Source: Vibrio crassostreae 9ZC13 | Lineage (GTDB): Bacteria > Pseudomonadota > Gammaproteobacteria > Enterobacterales > Vibrionaceae | Assembly: GCF_000272045.2 (NCBI RefSeq) | Contig: NZ_AJYZ02000019.1 | Location: forward strand, 337,991 to 370,490 | Direction: 5' to 3' | Length of the DNA: 32,500 bases | Shown here: positions 17,744-25,376 of the stretch, one piece after another | How the letters are laid out: every line of letters begins with the position of its first letter | How positions within the stretch are numbered: position 1 is the first letter of the stretch | Translations under genes and position numbers: made by a program | Notes under the pieces: model-generated | Told to the model about the DNA's origin: nothing | The model's database searches: none | The model's input: the letters and a program-made list of their open reading frames with translations, nothing else

Positions 17744-18829
17744 CTACTTTTTCAAGCGGTACAGGTTGCCATTATCAGTGCTGAAGAAGATGTCTCCGTT
17801 TGGTGAAGTTTCGATGTCTCTTACCCTTTCGCCCAAGTCCTCTAAAATGCGTTCTTCCTCGATTGCCTCACCTTGTTCATTGACTGTCACAATATTGATG
17901 TGAGTAAGTTTTAGTGCGCCAGCCAGCAGTTTGCCTTTCAGCTCTGGGTACTTATCGCCTTGGTAAACAATCAAGCTCCCCGGAGCGATTGAAGGAACAT
18001 AGACTTTTTTTGGCGCTTCAATACCATCTTTGGTTTCCGATTCGCCAACGCTGATAGGGCCCCAATACTCTTTTCCGTGTGAGGTGACAGGCCACCCATA
18101 GTTGGCACCCGCTTTTATTAGGTTAATTTCATCACCACCGCGAGGGCCGTGTTCAATCGACCAAAGCTTTTGAGTCGGGAAATCGTAATACAGACCTTGT
18201 GGATTACGATGGCCAAAGCTCCAAATTTCATTGAGCACTTTGTTGTTATCCGTGAATGGGTTATCACTTGGTGTGCTTCCATCGGCATTCAGTCGTAATA
18301 TTGATCCGGCGTGAGTCATGGTGTCTTGGCCGTTGTCTCGATCACCTCGATCACCGATTGAAAAATACAGGTGGCTATCATCAAAGGTGATACGGCTACC
18401 AAAGTGACGTCCTGTGTCCGTTCTGGATTTAGTTACAAACACGTCTGTCCAATTGATGACTTCATTATTGCTGTAATTAGCAGAAGCCAGTGTTGTTACG
18501 CCTTCATCATCGATGTCTTTACTGTAAGTGACGTAGAACTTTCCGTTTTCAAAAGGGGAAAGTGCGATATCTAATAATCCACCTTGGCCTTTCGCCCATA
18601 CATTGGGCAGCCTGAAGAGTGTGTGTTGATCGCCAGTTTTTAAATCGACATGTTTAATGACGCCTGATTTTTCTGTGACTAGCATGGACTTATCGTTGAC
18701 ATAAGCCAGTCCCCAAGGGATCACGAGTCCGTCGGTGATCTTCTCTGCCTGCCAAGCAAAGGCTGACGTTACAGGACCTGAGGCAAGCAGCGCCAAAGCA
18801 CATGAAAAAATACGGTGATGAGTGTTCAT
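17744..18829 (-). CDS. Periplasmic PQQ-dependent aldose sugar dehydrogenase-like protein (YliI type)
   Basis: This 361-residue exported protein belongs to the soluble glucose dehydrogenase/YliI family, six-bladed propellers that oxidise aldoses with PQQ in the periplasm. A signal peptide (MNTHHRIFSCALALLASGPV, cut at about AFA/W) is followed by family motifs: PWGLAYVND near the N-terminus, GQGGLLDIALSP (about 81-92), RHFGSR with His142, SIGDRGDRDNGQD (157-169), GHRNPQGL (206-213), EHGPRGGDEINLI (226-238) and ANYGWPV (242-248). The frame is open 30 codons upstream, but the ATG at 18829 has a GGGAC ribosome site and a clean signal. PQQ synthesis genes are not in the window, so cofactor supply is unknown. 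It is monocistronic with its own terminator. Confidence 0.9.
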   Translation of the reverse strand: MNTHHRIFSCALALLASGPVTSAFAWQAEKITDGLVIPWGLAYVNDKSMLVTEKSGVIKHVDLKTGDQHTLFRLPNVWAKGQGGLLDIALSPFENGKFYVTYSKDIDDEGVTTLASANYSNNEVINWTDVFVTKSRTDTGRHFGSRITFDDSHLYFSIGDRGDRDNGQDTMTHAGSILRLNADGSTPSDNPFTDNNKVLNEIWSFGHRNPQGLYYDFPTQKLWSIEHGPRGGDEINLIKAGANYGWPVTSHGKEYWGPISVGESETKDGIEAPKKVYVPSIAPGSLIVYQGDKYPELKGKLLAGALKLTHINIVTVNEQGEAIEEERILEDLGERVRDIETSPNGDIFFSTDNGNLYRLKK

Positions 18830-18938
18830 TGAAGTCCCTTGATTATGAGCATCTAGTGTTAGTCTAGCGCTTGTGGCCGATAGGCGGAAAGCCGAGGTTG
18901 CTGAAAAGTGACTATTCACATATTTAGTTGAACGCCTA

Positions 18939-18954
18939 TTGTATGATTATACAA
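18939..18954. promoter_or_regulatory. Operator-like palindrome TTGTATGATTATACAA
   Basis: A perfect 6-bp inverted repeat with a 4-base spacer lies 66 bases upstream of the leader ORF and between divergent genes. Its size and A/T content resemble binding sites of small dimeric repressors, which often control efflux genes. No such regulator gene is adjacent. Confidence 0.45.
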
Positions 18955-19004
18955 GCTCACGTATGTTTACTCTGCCTTTCTCTATTTGATCCTGTCGGAG
19001 CATT

Positions 19005-19103
19005 ATGAACAACTCACCAGCAGCATTTTCGCTATTTTCTCAGTTTTTATGTTGTGAGTTAGATACGCACGATTTTTCTTCGAACGGACCTATTAAACGA
19101 TGA
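19005..19103 (+). CDS. 32-residue leader ORF coupled to the MFS transporter
   Basis: This short ORF encodes MNNSPAAFSLFSQFLCCELD followed by twelve more residues ending GPIKR. It has a strong ribosome site (CGGAG, five bases before ATG), far better than that of the following transporter. Its TGA stop (19101-19103) overlaps the transporter ATG (19100-19102) as ATGA, the usual arrangement for translational coupling. The peptide has a Cys-Cys pair but no clear membrane segment. It could be a regulatory leader whose translation opens or feeds the transporter start, or a small protein in its own right. Conservation was not tested. Confidence 0.6.
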   Translation: MNNSPAAFSLFSQFLCCELDTHDFSSNGPIKR

Positions 19104-20293
19104 GTCGTGGATTTGATTTTAAATCGATCTTACTTGCGTGTTTGGTCATCAGTATCGGCCAGTTCAGTATGGGCTTGGTGTTTCCTTCTTTACCTTGGAT
19201 CGCCAAAGACTTTGATGTCTCGCTAGAGCAAGCTCAGCTTTTGGTGAGTGTGTATTTATTGGGCTTTGGTCCTTCCCAGTTTATTTATGGCCCTATTTCC
19301 GATGCTTTGGGACGCAAGAAGGTACTGCTAAGCGGTTTGTTGATTGCCATGCTTGGGTTATTGATGATCATCTTCTTCAGCCATTCGTTTACTAGCATGG
19401 TGATGGGGCGATTCCTGCAAGGCTTAGGAACCGGTTGTTGCGCGGTACTTGCTCGTGCTTCTACGCGAGACAGATTCAGTGGGGCAGACTTGCCTTTGGC
19501 GATGTCTTACATTGCTATGGTTGCGTCTATAACACCTTTGATCGCGCCCGTTATCGGTGGATTCATTAACTTCCATTTTGGCTGGAGCATGGTGTTTATC
19601 TCGCTACTTGGCTATGTCTCATTAGCTTGGGTGGTGTTAGCGTTCAAATTTAAGGAAACCGTCACTCAGGTTTCGGCGATCCCTTCGCCTAAGAGAATGG
19701 TTTCTCAATATAAAGAGCTACTCACTTCTCGTTATTTTATGAGCTTTGCGAGTATCGGTTGGCTTAACTTTAGCTTGATGATCACTACTGTGTCAGTGAT
19801 GCCGTTTATCATGCAAAATCAGATTGGCATGACATCAGATGAATACGCGATGTGGGCGGTGATTCCTGCATTAGGCATGCTTGGCGGAACAAGCTTATGT
19901 AACCGTATTCGCCCTATGCTGGGCAACAAGAAAACTCTGTTATGCACTCCTGTATTGCACGTTGCTGCGGCCTTGTGGCTGTTCTTCTGTCCACTCGAAC
20001 CTTTGTATCTCATGCTTGGCCAGTTCTTGATGATCCTTGGTAATGGTATTGCGTTACCTTGTGCTCAGGCGTTAGTGATGTTGCCTTATAAGAAGAACGC
20101 TGGCGCGGCGGCTGCGATGTCTGGTGGCGGGCAGATGGTGGTGTCTTCAATGGTGAGTATGGGCCTGGTTCAGTTAGGGTTAGGGGAAGCGTGGCATTTA
20201 TCGCTCGTTATCATGCTGTTCACATTGATTACCCTGTTTAACATTTTGCGTGGTTTCAGTAGCCAAGAAGCGAGAGAGTCTCAGCTCAGTTAG
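19100..20293 (+). CDS. MFS drug-efflux-type transporter (Bcr/CflA/EmrD-like, 12 TM)
   Basis: This 397-residue inner-membrane proton antiporter-type protein has about twelve hydrophobic segments. MFS motif A is visible in the loop between helices 2 and 3 (GPISDALGRKK, 64-74), and the helix-5 region reads AMVASITPLIAPVIGGFI, resembling motif C of drug:H+ antiporters (the DHA1 Bcr/EmrD group). Charged residues within helices are few. Substrate cannot be told from sequence. Its start codon overlaps the stop of a 32-codon leader ORF and lacks a good ribosome site of its own. A 14-bp perfect terminator follows. It is divergent from the sugar-dehydrogenase gene. Confidence 0.88.
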   Translation: MSRGFDFKSILLACLVISIGQFSMGLVFPSLPWIAKDFDVSLEQAQLLVSVYLLGFGPSQFIYGPISDALGRKKVLLSGLLIAMLGLLMIIFFSHSFTSMVMGRFLQGLGTGCCAVLARASTRDRFSGADLPLAMSYIAMVASITPLIAPVIGGFINFHFGWSMVFISLLGYVSLAWVVLAFKFKETVTQVSAIPSPKRMVSQYKELLTSRYFMSFASIGWLNFSLMITTVSVMPFIMQNQIGMTSDEYAMWAVIPALGMLGGTSLCNRIRPMLGNKKTLLCTPVLHVAAALWLFFCPLEPLYLMLGQFLMILGNGIALPCAQALVMLPYKKNAGAAAAMSGGGQMVVSSMVSMGLVQLGLGEAWHLSLVIMLFTLITLFNILRGFSSQEARESQLS

Positions 20294-20335
20294 TTGCTTA
20301 GGTAATTAGCTAGCTGCCTGGCTAGTAGGAACGAG

Positions 20336-20371
20336 AAGGCCATTGAAATGATGAATTTCAATGGCCTTTTT
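20336..20371 (+). terminator. MFS transporter terminator
   Basis: A perfect 14-bp stem (AAGGCCATTGAAAT, 20336-20349; ATTTCAATGGCCTT, 20355-20368) with a 5-base loop is followed by TTT. It is one of the strongest terminators in the window. Confidence 0.93.
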
Positions 20372-20406
20372 AATGTTCAGCGCTTTGGTTTAAGTTACCA
20401 GAATAT

Positions 20407-20532
20407 ATGCTATTTTCTGACTGCTTAGGGCAAGTGGTAGTGTTCCGAGCGCAGCTTGCGGCAGGGACGTTAGTTTCCATTATTGCTGGCAGCTACTTTA
20501 TCTTCTTGCTACTGAAATCTCGAAGAACATAG
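20407..20532 (+). pseudogene. C-terminal relic of a FecCD-type iron/siderophore ABC permease
   Basis: A 41-codon frame (MLFSDCLGQVVVFRAQLAAG, then TLVSIIAGSYFIFLLLKSRR and a final T) matches the pattern of the last helices of FecCD permeases: (A/S)D-x3-R/Q, the E/QLPxG loop (here QLAAG) and the terminal (V/T)xxIGxPxFxxLLxxxR helix. Only about 40 of the usual ~330 residues remain, an in-frame stop lies at 20371-20373, and there is no good ribosome site. It is therefore probably the tail of a deleted siderophore-transport gene. Recognition is from family pattern memory, not alignment. Confidence 0.65.
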
Positions 20533-20544
20533 GTTTTGCTCATG

Positions 20545-20608
20545 ACCGAAAGCCATTGCTAATCAAAGCTACTGGCAATCAAAGCCATTGGCGATAAAAG
20601 CTACGGAT
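20545..20608. repeat. Four degenerate 16-bp tandem repeats
   Basis: Units starting at 20545, 20561, 20577 and 20593 follow a consensus close to AATCAAAGCYAYTGGC. Units two and three are the best preserved. They lie directly after the FecCD relic and before a terminator, in DNA that seems non-coding. Confidence 0.6.
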
Positions 20609-20609
20609 G

Positions 20610-20647
20610 AAAAGCAGTGAATGGAGCGATCCATCACTGCTTTTTTG
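20610..20647 (+). terminator. Hairpin terminator after the FecCD relic
   Basis: AAAGCAGTGAATGGA pairs with TCCATCACTGCTTT (one bulge) around GCGA and is followed by TTTTT. Its presence right after the FecCD relic suggests it is the original terminator of that lost gene. Confidence 0.85.
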
Positions 20648-20771
20648 TTGATGTCGTTTGTGTAAAGGGAAAGACGTTAAGCAACACAGGTCTCGCTTCT
20701 TAATGTGCAAGTTTGGCATATGTTAATAAAATGTATAACCTAAAGGTCTGACCACTGATAAGGTAGCCACC

Positions 20772-21584
20772 ATGCCAAACCTCGATCGTATTACTTGTTC
20801 TATCGATGAAAACCAAATTGCGACGGTTGTGTTGAATCGACCCGATAAGCTCAATGCTATTGATATGGCAATGTTTCAAGGCGTGAATAACATGGTGACT
20901 CAGCTGAAAAAGAACACCGAGATTCGTGCCGTAATAGTAAAAGGTGAGGGTTCTGATTTTTGTTCAGGGCTTGATGTTAAGTCCCTATTAACCAGTAAAT
21001 CTGGGGCGATGAAGCTCTTGTTTAAATGGCTACCGACATTGCCTAACGCTGCACAACGCTTTTCATTGGGTTGGCGAGATATTCCATGCCCTGTCATTTT
21101 TGCGATTCATGGTCGTTGTTGGGGAGGCGGCCTGCAATTGGTCAGTGGGGGTGATTTTAGAATTGCTAGCCCGGATGCGAACTTCTCTATATTGGAAGCA
21201 AAGTGGGGTCTGATTCCAGACATGGGAGGCGCTATCGCTTTTAGAGAGCTGATGCGTAAAGATCACACCCTTGAAATGGCGATGACGGCCAAAGTGATCG
21301 ACTGTGAAACCGCTAAAGAATATGGGTTGGTGACCAAGATTGCCGAAGATCCTTACGCTGAAGCCTATGCGTTGGCACTTGAGTGTGCGAATCGGTCGCC
21401 AGATGTCGTCGCTGCTAACAAGAAGCTCTACAACAAGACTTGGTGGTCAAGCCCGGGCATGGCTGTATTCTGCGAAACTTGGTATCAGATAAAGGTTGGG
21501 TTAGGTAAGAACAGGGCGATTGCTGCTCAACGTGAAATTCATCGAGACAAACCACGCCCTTACGTCGCCAGAAAGTTTAAATAG
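20772..21584 (+). CDS. Crotonase/enoyl-CoA hydratase family protein
   Basis: This 270-residue crotonase-fold enzyme acts on acyl-CoA thioesters. The oxyanion-hole strands are DFCSGLDVK (62-70) and HGRCWGGGLQL (113-123). Of the two acid residues of classic enoyl-CoA hydratase (Glu144/Glu164 in the rat enzyme), the first position is Gln122 here (GGGLQ) and the second is Glu142 (ILEAKWGLIPD). Orthologues of this subgroup, as I recall them, also carry Gln and the WGL(I/V)PDM motif, so this is a subfamily trait and not damage, but simple hydration may not be the reaction. An isomerase or hydrolase role is possible. It is followed 81 bases later by a FadL-type channel on the same strand, suggesting joint work in uptake and breakdown of fatty or hydrophobic acids. 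Confidence 0.9.
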   Translation: MPNLDRITCSIDENQIATVVLNRPDKLNAIDMAMFQGVNNMVTQLKKNTEIRAVIVKGEGSDFCSGLDVKSLLTSKSGAMKLLFKWLPTLPNAAQRFSLGWRDIPCPVIFAIHGRCWGGGLQLVSGGDFRIASPDANFSILEAKWGLIPDMGGAIAFRELMRKDHTLEMAMTAKVIDCETAKEYGLVTKIAEDPYAEAYALALECANRSPDVVAANKKLYNKTWWSSPGMAVFCETWYQIKVGLGKNRAIAAQREIHRDKPRPYVARKFK

Positions 21585-21665
21585 CGCTTGTACAGGAATA
21601 ATGGATATTCCCTTTGTTTATTGAGCTTTGCGGTAACCTTAGAGCAATTTAATGTCTAAGGCTAA

Positions 21666-22868
21666 ATGAGCGCTCTGATGAACAAAACTTTTACTTACTC
21701 TCTAGCTGCCACTGCAATTTTTACGAGCTTAAATGCATTCGCAAGTGGCCTGTTTTTGCAAGAAGCTGTCGTTGCCAACGCTGGTACTACTGGCGCTGGT
21801 GATGGTGTTTACACTCGATCTGCAGCGGCGATGTGGACAAACCCTGCCACTATGTCTCACATGGGCGAAAGCAAAACGACCATCAACACCATGGCATTCG
21901 ATCTTGAAATGAAGTATCAAGATAACGGTGGTAATCCAGATGGTAAAGCTCATTCCGTAATGCCGTCATTTGGTGCCTTCCACGCTCATCAAGTCACAGA
22001 CAAATTACACCTTGGTATCGCGCTTGGCGCTGTTGGCGGCTCTAGCCTTGATTACGGCAGTGATTGGGCGGGTGCTGCACTTCTAGAAGATATCACTCTT
22101 ACTGCAATGCAAGTGAACCCATCACTGAGTTATAAGCTGAATGACCAATGGTCAGTAGGCGCGGGTGTGCAATTCAGTTGGGCTGCATTCCAACAAACAA
22201 CGTCAATGCTTACTGCGAAGCAAGATACTGACTGGGCATACGGCTATAACCTTGGCGTAATGTACACACCGACAGATAAACTTAAGCTGGGCGCAAGTTA
22301 CCGTTCTAAGCTAGAGCATGAGTTTAACAATGATGTAAATGGCGTTATTAACCAAGGCGTATTGAATTCATTATCAACTGATATTGCTTTACCTGAAATC
22401 ATCGATGTCAGTGCGAGCTATGCTTTGAACTCTCAACTTGACCTGCTTGCTAGTATTCAGTTCCACCGTTGGAGTGAATGGGATACAACCGTTCTTGATT
22501 TTGGAATAGCAGGAAGTCCAATTAATGGTGTTCCGATTGAACGTGACTGGGATGACGTTTGGAAATTTGCGGTAGGTGCGGATTATCAATTGAATTCAGA
22601 CTGGCGTTTGAAAGCTGGCTTCTCTTACGAAACTTCTCCGCAAGACGATCCGTCAATGCAATGGGTTGACCTTCCTGTGGGTGAACAGTACCGCTACTCA
22701 GTTGGCGCATCTACCTACTGGGACGACATCTTAATTGATGTGTTCTATGAATACGCTGATTTGGGTTCAGTTGAGATGGATCGATATGGTCGATTTGGTC
22801 AAGTTAATCTGTTGAATGGTTCGTTCGATGGCCGTATCCACTTTGTTGGTGTTAGCGCGACCTTCTAA
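21666..22868 (+). CDS. FadL/OmpP1-type outer-membrane channel for hydrophobic compounds
   Basis: This 400-residue outer-membrane beta-barrel belongs to the FadL/TodX family, which passes long-chain fatty acids or other hydrophobic molecules. The signal peptide (core YSLAATAIFTSLNAFA) is cut before SGLFLQEAVVANAGTTGAGD, matching the N-terminal hatch of FadL. Strands with alternating hydrophobics follow (LSYKLNDQWSVGAGVQFSW; KLKLGASYRSKLEHEF), and the chain ends in Phe (VSATF), the barrel-assembly signal. Two starts are possible: ATG 21666 with nearby TAAGG, or ATG 21678 (MNKTFTYS). Its last base is shared with the start of the next gene (TAATG), so the two are translationally coupled. The upstream crotonase suggests lipid-acid metabolism. 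Confidence 0.93.
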   Translation: MSALMNKTFTYSLAATAIFTSLNAFASGLFLQEAVVANAGTTGAGDGVYTRSAAAMWTNPATMSHMGESKTTINTMAFDLEMKYQDNGGNPDGKAHSVMPSFGAFHAHQVTDKLHLGIALGAVGGSSLDYGSDWAGAALLEDITLTAMQVNPSLSYKLNDQWSVGAGVQFSWAAFQQTTSMLTAKQDTDWAYGYNLGVMYTPTDKLKLGASYRSKLEHEFNNDVNGVINQGVLNSLSTDIALPEIIDVSASYALNSQLDLLASIQFHRWSEWDTTVLDFGIAGSPINGVPIERDWDDVWKFAVGADYQLNSDWRLKAGFSYETSPQDDPSMQWVDLPVGEQYRYSVGASTYWDDILIDVFYEYADLGSVEMDRYGRFGQVNLLNGSFDGRIHFVGVSATF

Positions 22869-23557
22869 TGACATTACGTAATCTACTAATCATTACTTTA
22901 GTGTCTTTATTTTCAACGGGTGCTTTTGCTGAAGAGAAGCACCCTGATGATCCGACTAAAATCGTAACCAAAGCTGGCGTTGCTTATAACGAAGATCTGC
23001 AGTTCTCTGGGTCTATTGGGCTTGATGAAGCACGAATGATCAATGCTCGTGTTAACGCAGATGGCGAAGAATGGCGAATAGGCGGCTCATGGCTGTTGCC
23101 TATGGGTATTGTTAACTTCAACTTTAGCCGTTCTGAATATGACAACGATGCTTATAAGAACAACTACAGTATTGGTACGTTTATCCCACTGAGTTATTTC
23201 GACATTGAGCCGTTCGGTTGGCAAATCTTCCCTATGGCTGGGTACAGCTATAATGACGGCGAAGTAGCGGTTTTCGATGATGATAACGTTGGCTCTGACT
23301 ATGTATTGATGCCGAGTGCAACACACGGTGGTTACATTGGCGCGTTTGGCTTAAAAACGATTACGGATGAATGGTCTATCATGGGCTTCGGTGGTGGTTC
23401 AATGGGCTCTGATGATTATTCAGGGTATTGGGCAGGCGGCGGTGCTAGCTACAAGTTGAGTGACGCTCAATCATTCAACTTCTTCACTATTTTTGCTGAG
23501 GACGATTTCGGTGAAAATAACAGTGTTGGCGCGTCTTACACCTATGAGTTCAAATAA
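22868..23557 (+). CDS. Outer-membrane-like or periplasmic beta protein coupled to fadL
   Basis: I do not recognise this 229-residue protein. A signal peptide (MTLRNLLIITLVSLFSTGAF, cut at about A/EEK) is followed by a chain rich in aromatic and glycine residues with alternating strands (EEWRIGGSWLLPMGIVNFNF; YWAGGGASYKLSD; SVGASYTYEF), typical of a small outer-membrane barrel. It ends in Lys, with Phe as the second-last residue (YEFK). It starts within the fadL stop codon (TAATG), so it is co-translated with the FadL-type channel and may be an accessory of it. A terminator follows at 23631. Confidence 0.8.
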   Translation: MTLRNLLIITLVSLFSTGAFAEEKHPDDPTKIVTKAGVAYNEDLQFSGSIGLDEARMINARVNADGEEWRIGGSWLLPMGIVNFNFSRSEYDNDAYKNNYSIGTFIPLSYFDIEPFGWQIFPMAGYSYNDGEVAVFDDDNVGSDYVLMPSATHGGYIGAFGLKTITDEWSIMGFGGGSMGSDDYSGYWAGGGASYKLSDAQSFNFFTIFAEDDFGENNSVGASYTYEFK

Positions 23558-23628
23558 CTGTTAGCAGGCAGAAATTCGCAGGTGGACACCTCTCGTAAGA
23601 ACCATTGACTTAGTCCAGATTAAATTGA

Positions 23629-23665
23629 ACAAAGTCGCTTATTAAAACTTAGCGACTTTCTTTTG
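23629..23665 (+). terminator. Terminator of the crotonase-fadL group
   Basis: A perfect 9-bp stem, AAAGTCGCT (23631-23639) and AGCGACTTT (23651-23659), is followed by CTTTTG. It lies about 70 bases after the last gene of the group. Confidence 0.85.
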
Positions 23666-23844
23666 TTACCATTTCTCCAATCTTTTTTATCTCTTTTTGA
23701 TGCTTTCTATATCTTTCTCACATGAGAGTGCCGCTCTCTTAATCTAGATTAAGTTTTCGCTGCCTTATTCTCTGTAGTATCCGCCTGAATCAGTGCCCAT
23801 GCTTAATGGGTAACTTGCGTAACACGATTTTGAGAGGAAGACAC

Positions 23845-24957
23845 TTGAGCACTTTGTTTACAGAAACCCACATTGGCAAGATGACACTAAAGAATCGCTT
23901 CATGAGAAGTGCAACGTGGGAAAATATGGCCACCGAAGATGGGCATATGACAGATAAACTGTACGCTATCTATGAAGAGTTGGCTCAAGGTGAAGTCGGC
24001 CTGATCGTGACGGGCTACGCGAACATTGTTGAAGAAGAAAAGCCGAATGCAGGCATGATGGGTATGTATAACGACTCATTCATTGAAGAGTATCAAAAGC
24101 TGACTCAACTGGTGCACGACAACGACTCTAAAATCGTGATGCAGTTGGCTTATGGTGGCACCAAAACCACGCATGACCTTGGCGAGCGAGTAATCTACGC
24201 ACCAAGTGAGGTTCCAGAAAAAGGAACTCAAACTCTAGGCAAAGCGATGACCAAAGACGAGATCGACTACATTGTTGATGCGTTTGCTCAAGCGTCTTTG
24301 AGAGCACAGAAGTCAGGCTTTGATGGCGTTGAAATTCATGCCGCTCACACTTACCTGATTAACCAATTTCTAAGCCCTTATTACAACCAACGTGAAGATG
24401 AATACGGCGGTAGCTTAGAAAACCGCATGAGATTTTTGTTAGAGATCTATACCGCGACACGTAAGCTGGTGGGTGATGATTTCCCTATCTTGGTTAAGCT
24501 CACGGCATCCGAGTTTTTTGAAGGTGGCGTCACCTTTGAGGAAACACGTATTGTCTGTAAAAAGCTTGAACAAGTGGGTGTGGATGGCATTGTCGTGTCA
24601 GGCAATATTCATGGCAAAGCAGACACTATGATTGGCGAGTCGCACGATGGTTTTACCATTCAAGCTGAAGGCTACTTCCATGAGTATGGTCACGCGATTA
24701 GCCAAGACGTTAATATCCCAGTGATCACGGTTGGTGGTCTAACGGATTTTGATGCTATCGAAGCGATTGCAAACAACACGGGCATTGAGTACTTCGCGCT
24801 TTCAAGACCGCTGCTTTCTGAACCCCATTTAGTGAAGCGTTGGAAGGAAGGGGATAGAAGCCCTGTTGAATGCGAACGATGCTCTAAGTGTCGTACTAAG
24901 CGCGGTAACTTCTGCGTGGTGAATAAAGACAGAAAAGTACAGCTTGCACGCATGTAG
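23845..24957 (+). CDS. NADH:flavin oxidoreductase, Old Yellow Enzyme family (TTG start)
   Basis: This 370-residue FMN-dependent ene-reductase-like enzyme has the OYE barrel landmarks: FTETHIGKMTLKNRFMRSAT at the N-terminus, VMQLAYGGTK, the substrate-binding HAAH (165-168) within GVEIHAAHTYLINQFLSPYY, then NQREDEYGGSLENRMRF and the phosphate-binding region ending in YFALSRPLLSEP. The frame is open to ATG 23806, but that start has no ribosome site, while TTG 23845 is preceded by GAGAGGAAG and begins right at the family N-terminus. The C-terminus has a Cys-rich segment (CERCSKC, then NFC), reminiscent of the iron-sulfur cysteines of 2,4-dienoyl-CoA reductases, but the extra domains of those enzymes are absent. 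The substrate is unknown. Confidence 0.9.
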   Translation: MSTLFTETHIGKMTLKNRFMRSATWENMATEDGHMTDKLYAIYEELAQGEVGLIVTGYANIVEEEKPNAGMMGMYNDSFIEEYQKLTQLVHDNDSKIVMQLAYGGTKTTHDLGERVIYAPSEVPEKGTQTLGKAMTKDEIDYIVDAFAQASLRAQKSGFDGVEIHAAHTYLINQFLSPYYNQREDEYGGSLENRMRFLLEIYTATRKLVGDDFPILVKLTASEFFEGGVTFEETRIVCKKLEQVGVDGIVVSGNIHGKADTMIGESHDGFTIQAEGYFHEYGHAISQDVNIPVITVGGLTDFDAIEAIANNTGIEYFALSRPLLSEPHLVKRWKEGDRSPVECERCSKCRTKRGNFCVVNKDRKVQLARM

Positions 24958-25376
24958 TCGCTGAGCCCAGCTCCAAGCGAGCTCCGAAGTTTATAGCTGA
25001 GTCTAAGTTTGAGCCTGTGTAATCGCGCAGGCTCTTGTTCATTCCGTATTCCACGAAACGAAATTTGAAACCTTATTAATCACATCTTCCTGTCAAATTG
25101 GCGCGACTAAACAGTTACACTACGCCTGTAAATTATCCAACCAAGTTATCGATAAAAACTGAGCAAACTTTGAAACTACTTCCTCTTCTTAAGCAACCTC
25201 GAATCCACTGACGTCTCTTTAGTTTTAGCGATATTGCTATGATTTAAGCGTGATACTCACTATTCATCCCAGTGAACCCTGTGTTTATAGGGCGTTAGTT
25301 TGTGCACCTTGGATTTGCATCGTCGAACATTTTGATAGTTAACGAATAAAACTTAATAGATCATTCAGAGGTAAAA
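24958..25376. other. Gap between oxidoreductase and acetyltransferase
   Basis: Apart from a terminator hairpin at 25012-25034, I see no gene or repeat in this 419-base stretch. It should contain the promoter of the acetyltransferase gene, whose ATG follows a TCAGAGGTAAAA ribosome site. Confidence 0.5.
25012..25034 (+). terminator. Oxidoreductase terminator hairpin
   Basis: GAGCCTG and CAGGCTC form a 7-bp GC-rich stem, extended by GTG/CGC-like pairing, followed by TTGTTC. It lies 55 bases after the oxidoreductase stop. Confidence 0.7.

Larger units (their letters stand above)
20294..20771. other. Gap with terminators, FecCD relic and short repeats
   Basis: This 478-base stretch holds, in order, the transporter terminator (20336-20371), a FecCD permease relic (20407-20532), four degenerate 16-bp repeats (20545-20608), a second terminator (20610-20647) and about 120 bases of leader before the crotonase gene. 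It looks like the scar of a lost iron-transport gene. Confidence 0.6.

Noticed and set aside
23806..23844. ATG at 23806 as oxidoreductase start
   Set aside because: No ribosome site, and the added 13 residues precede the family N-terminus; TTG 23845 has a strong site.
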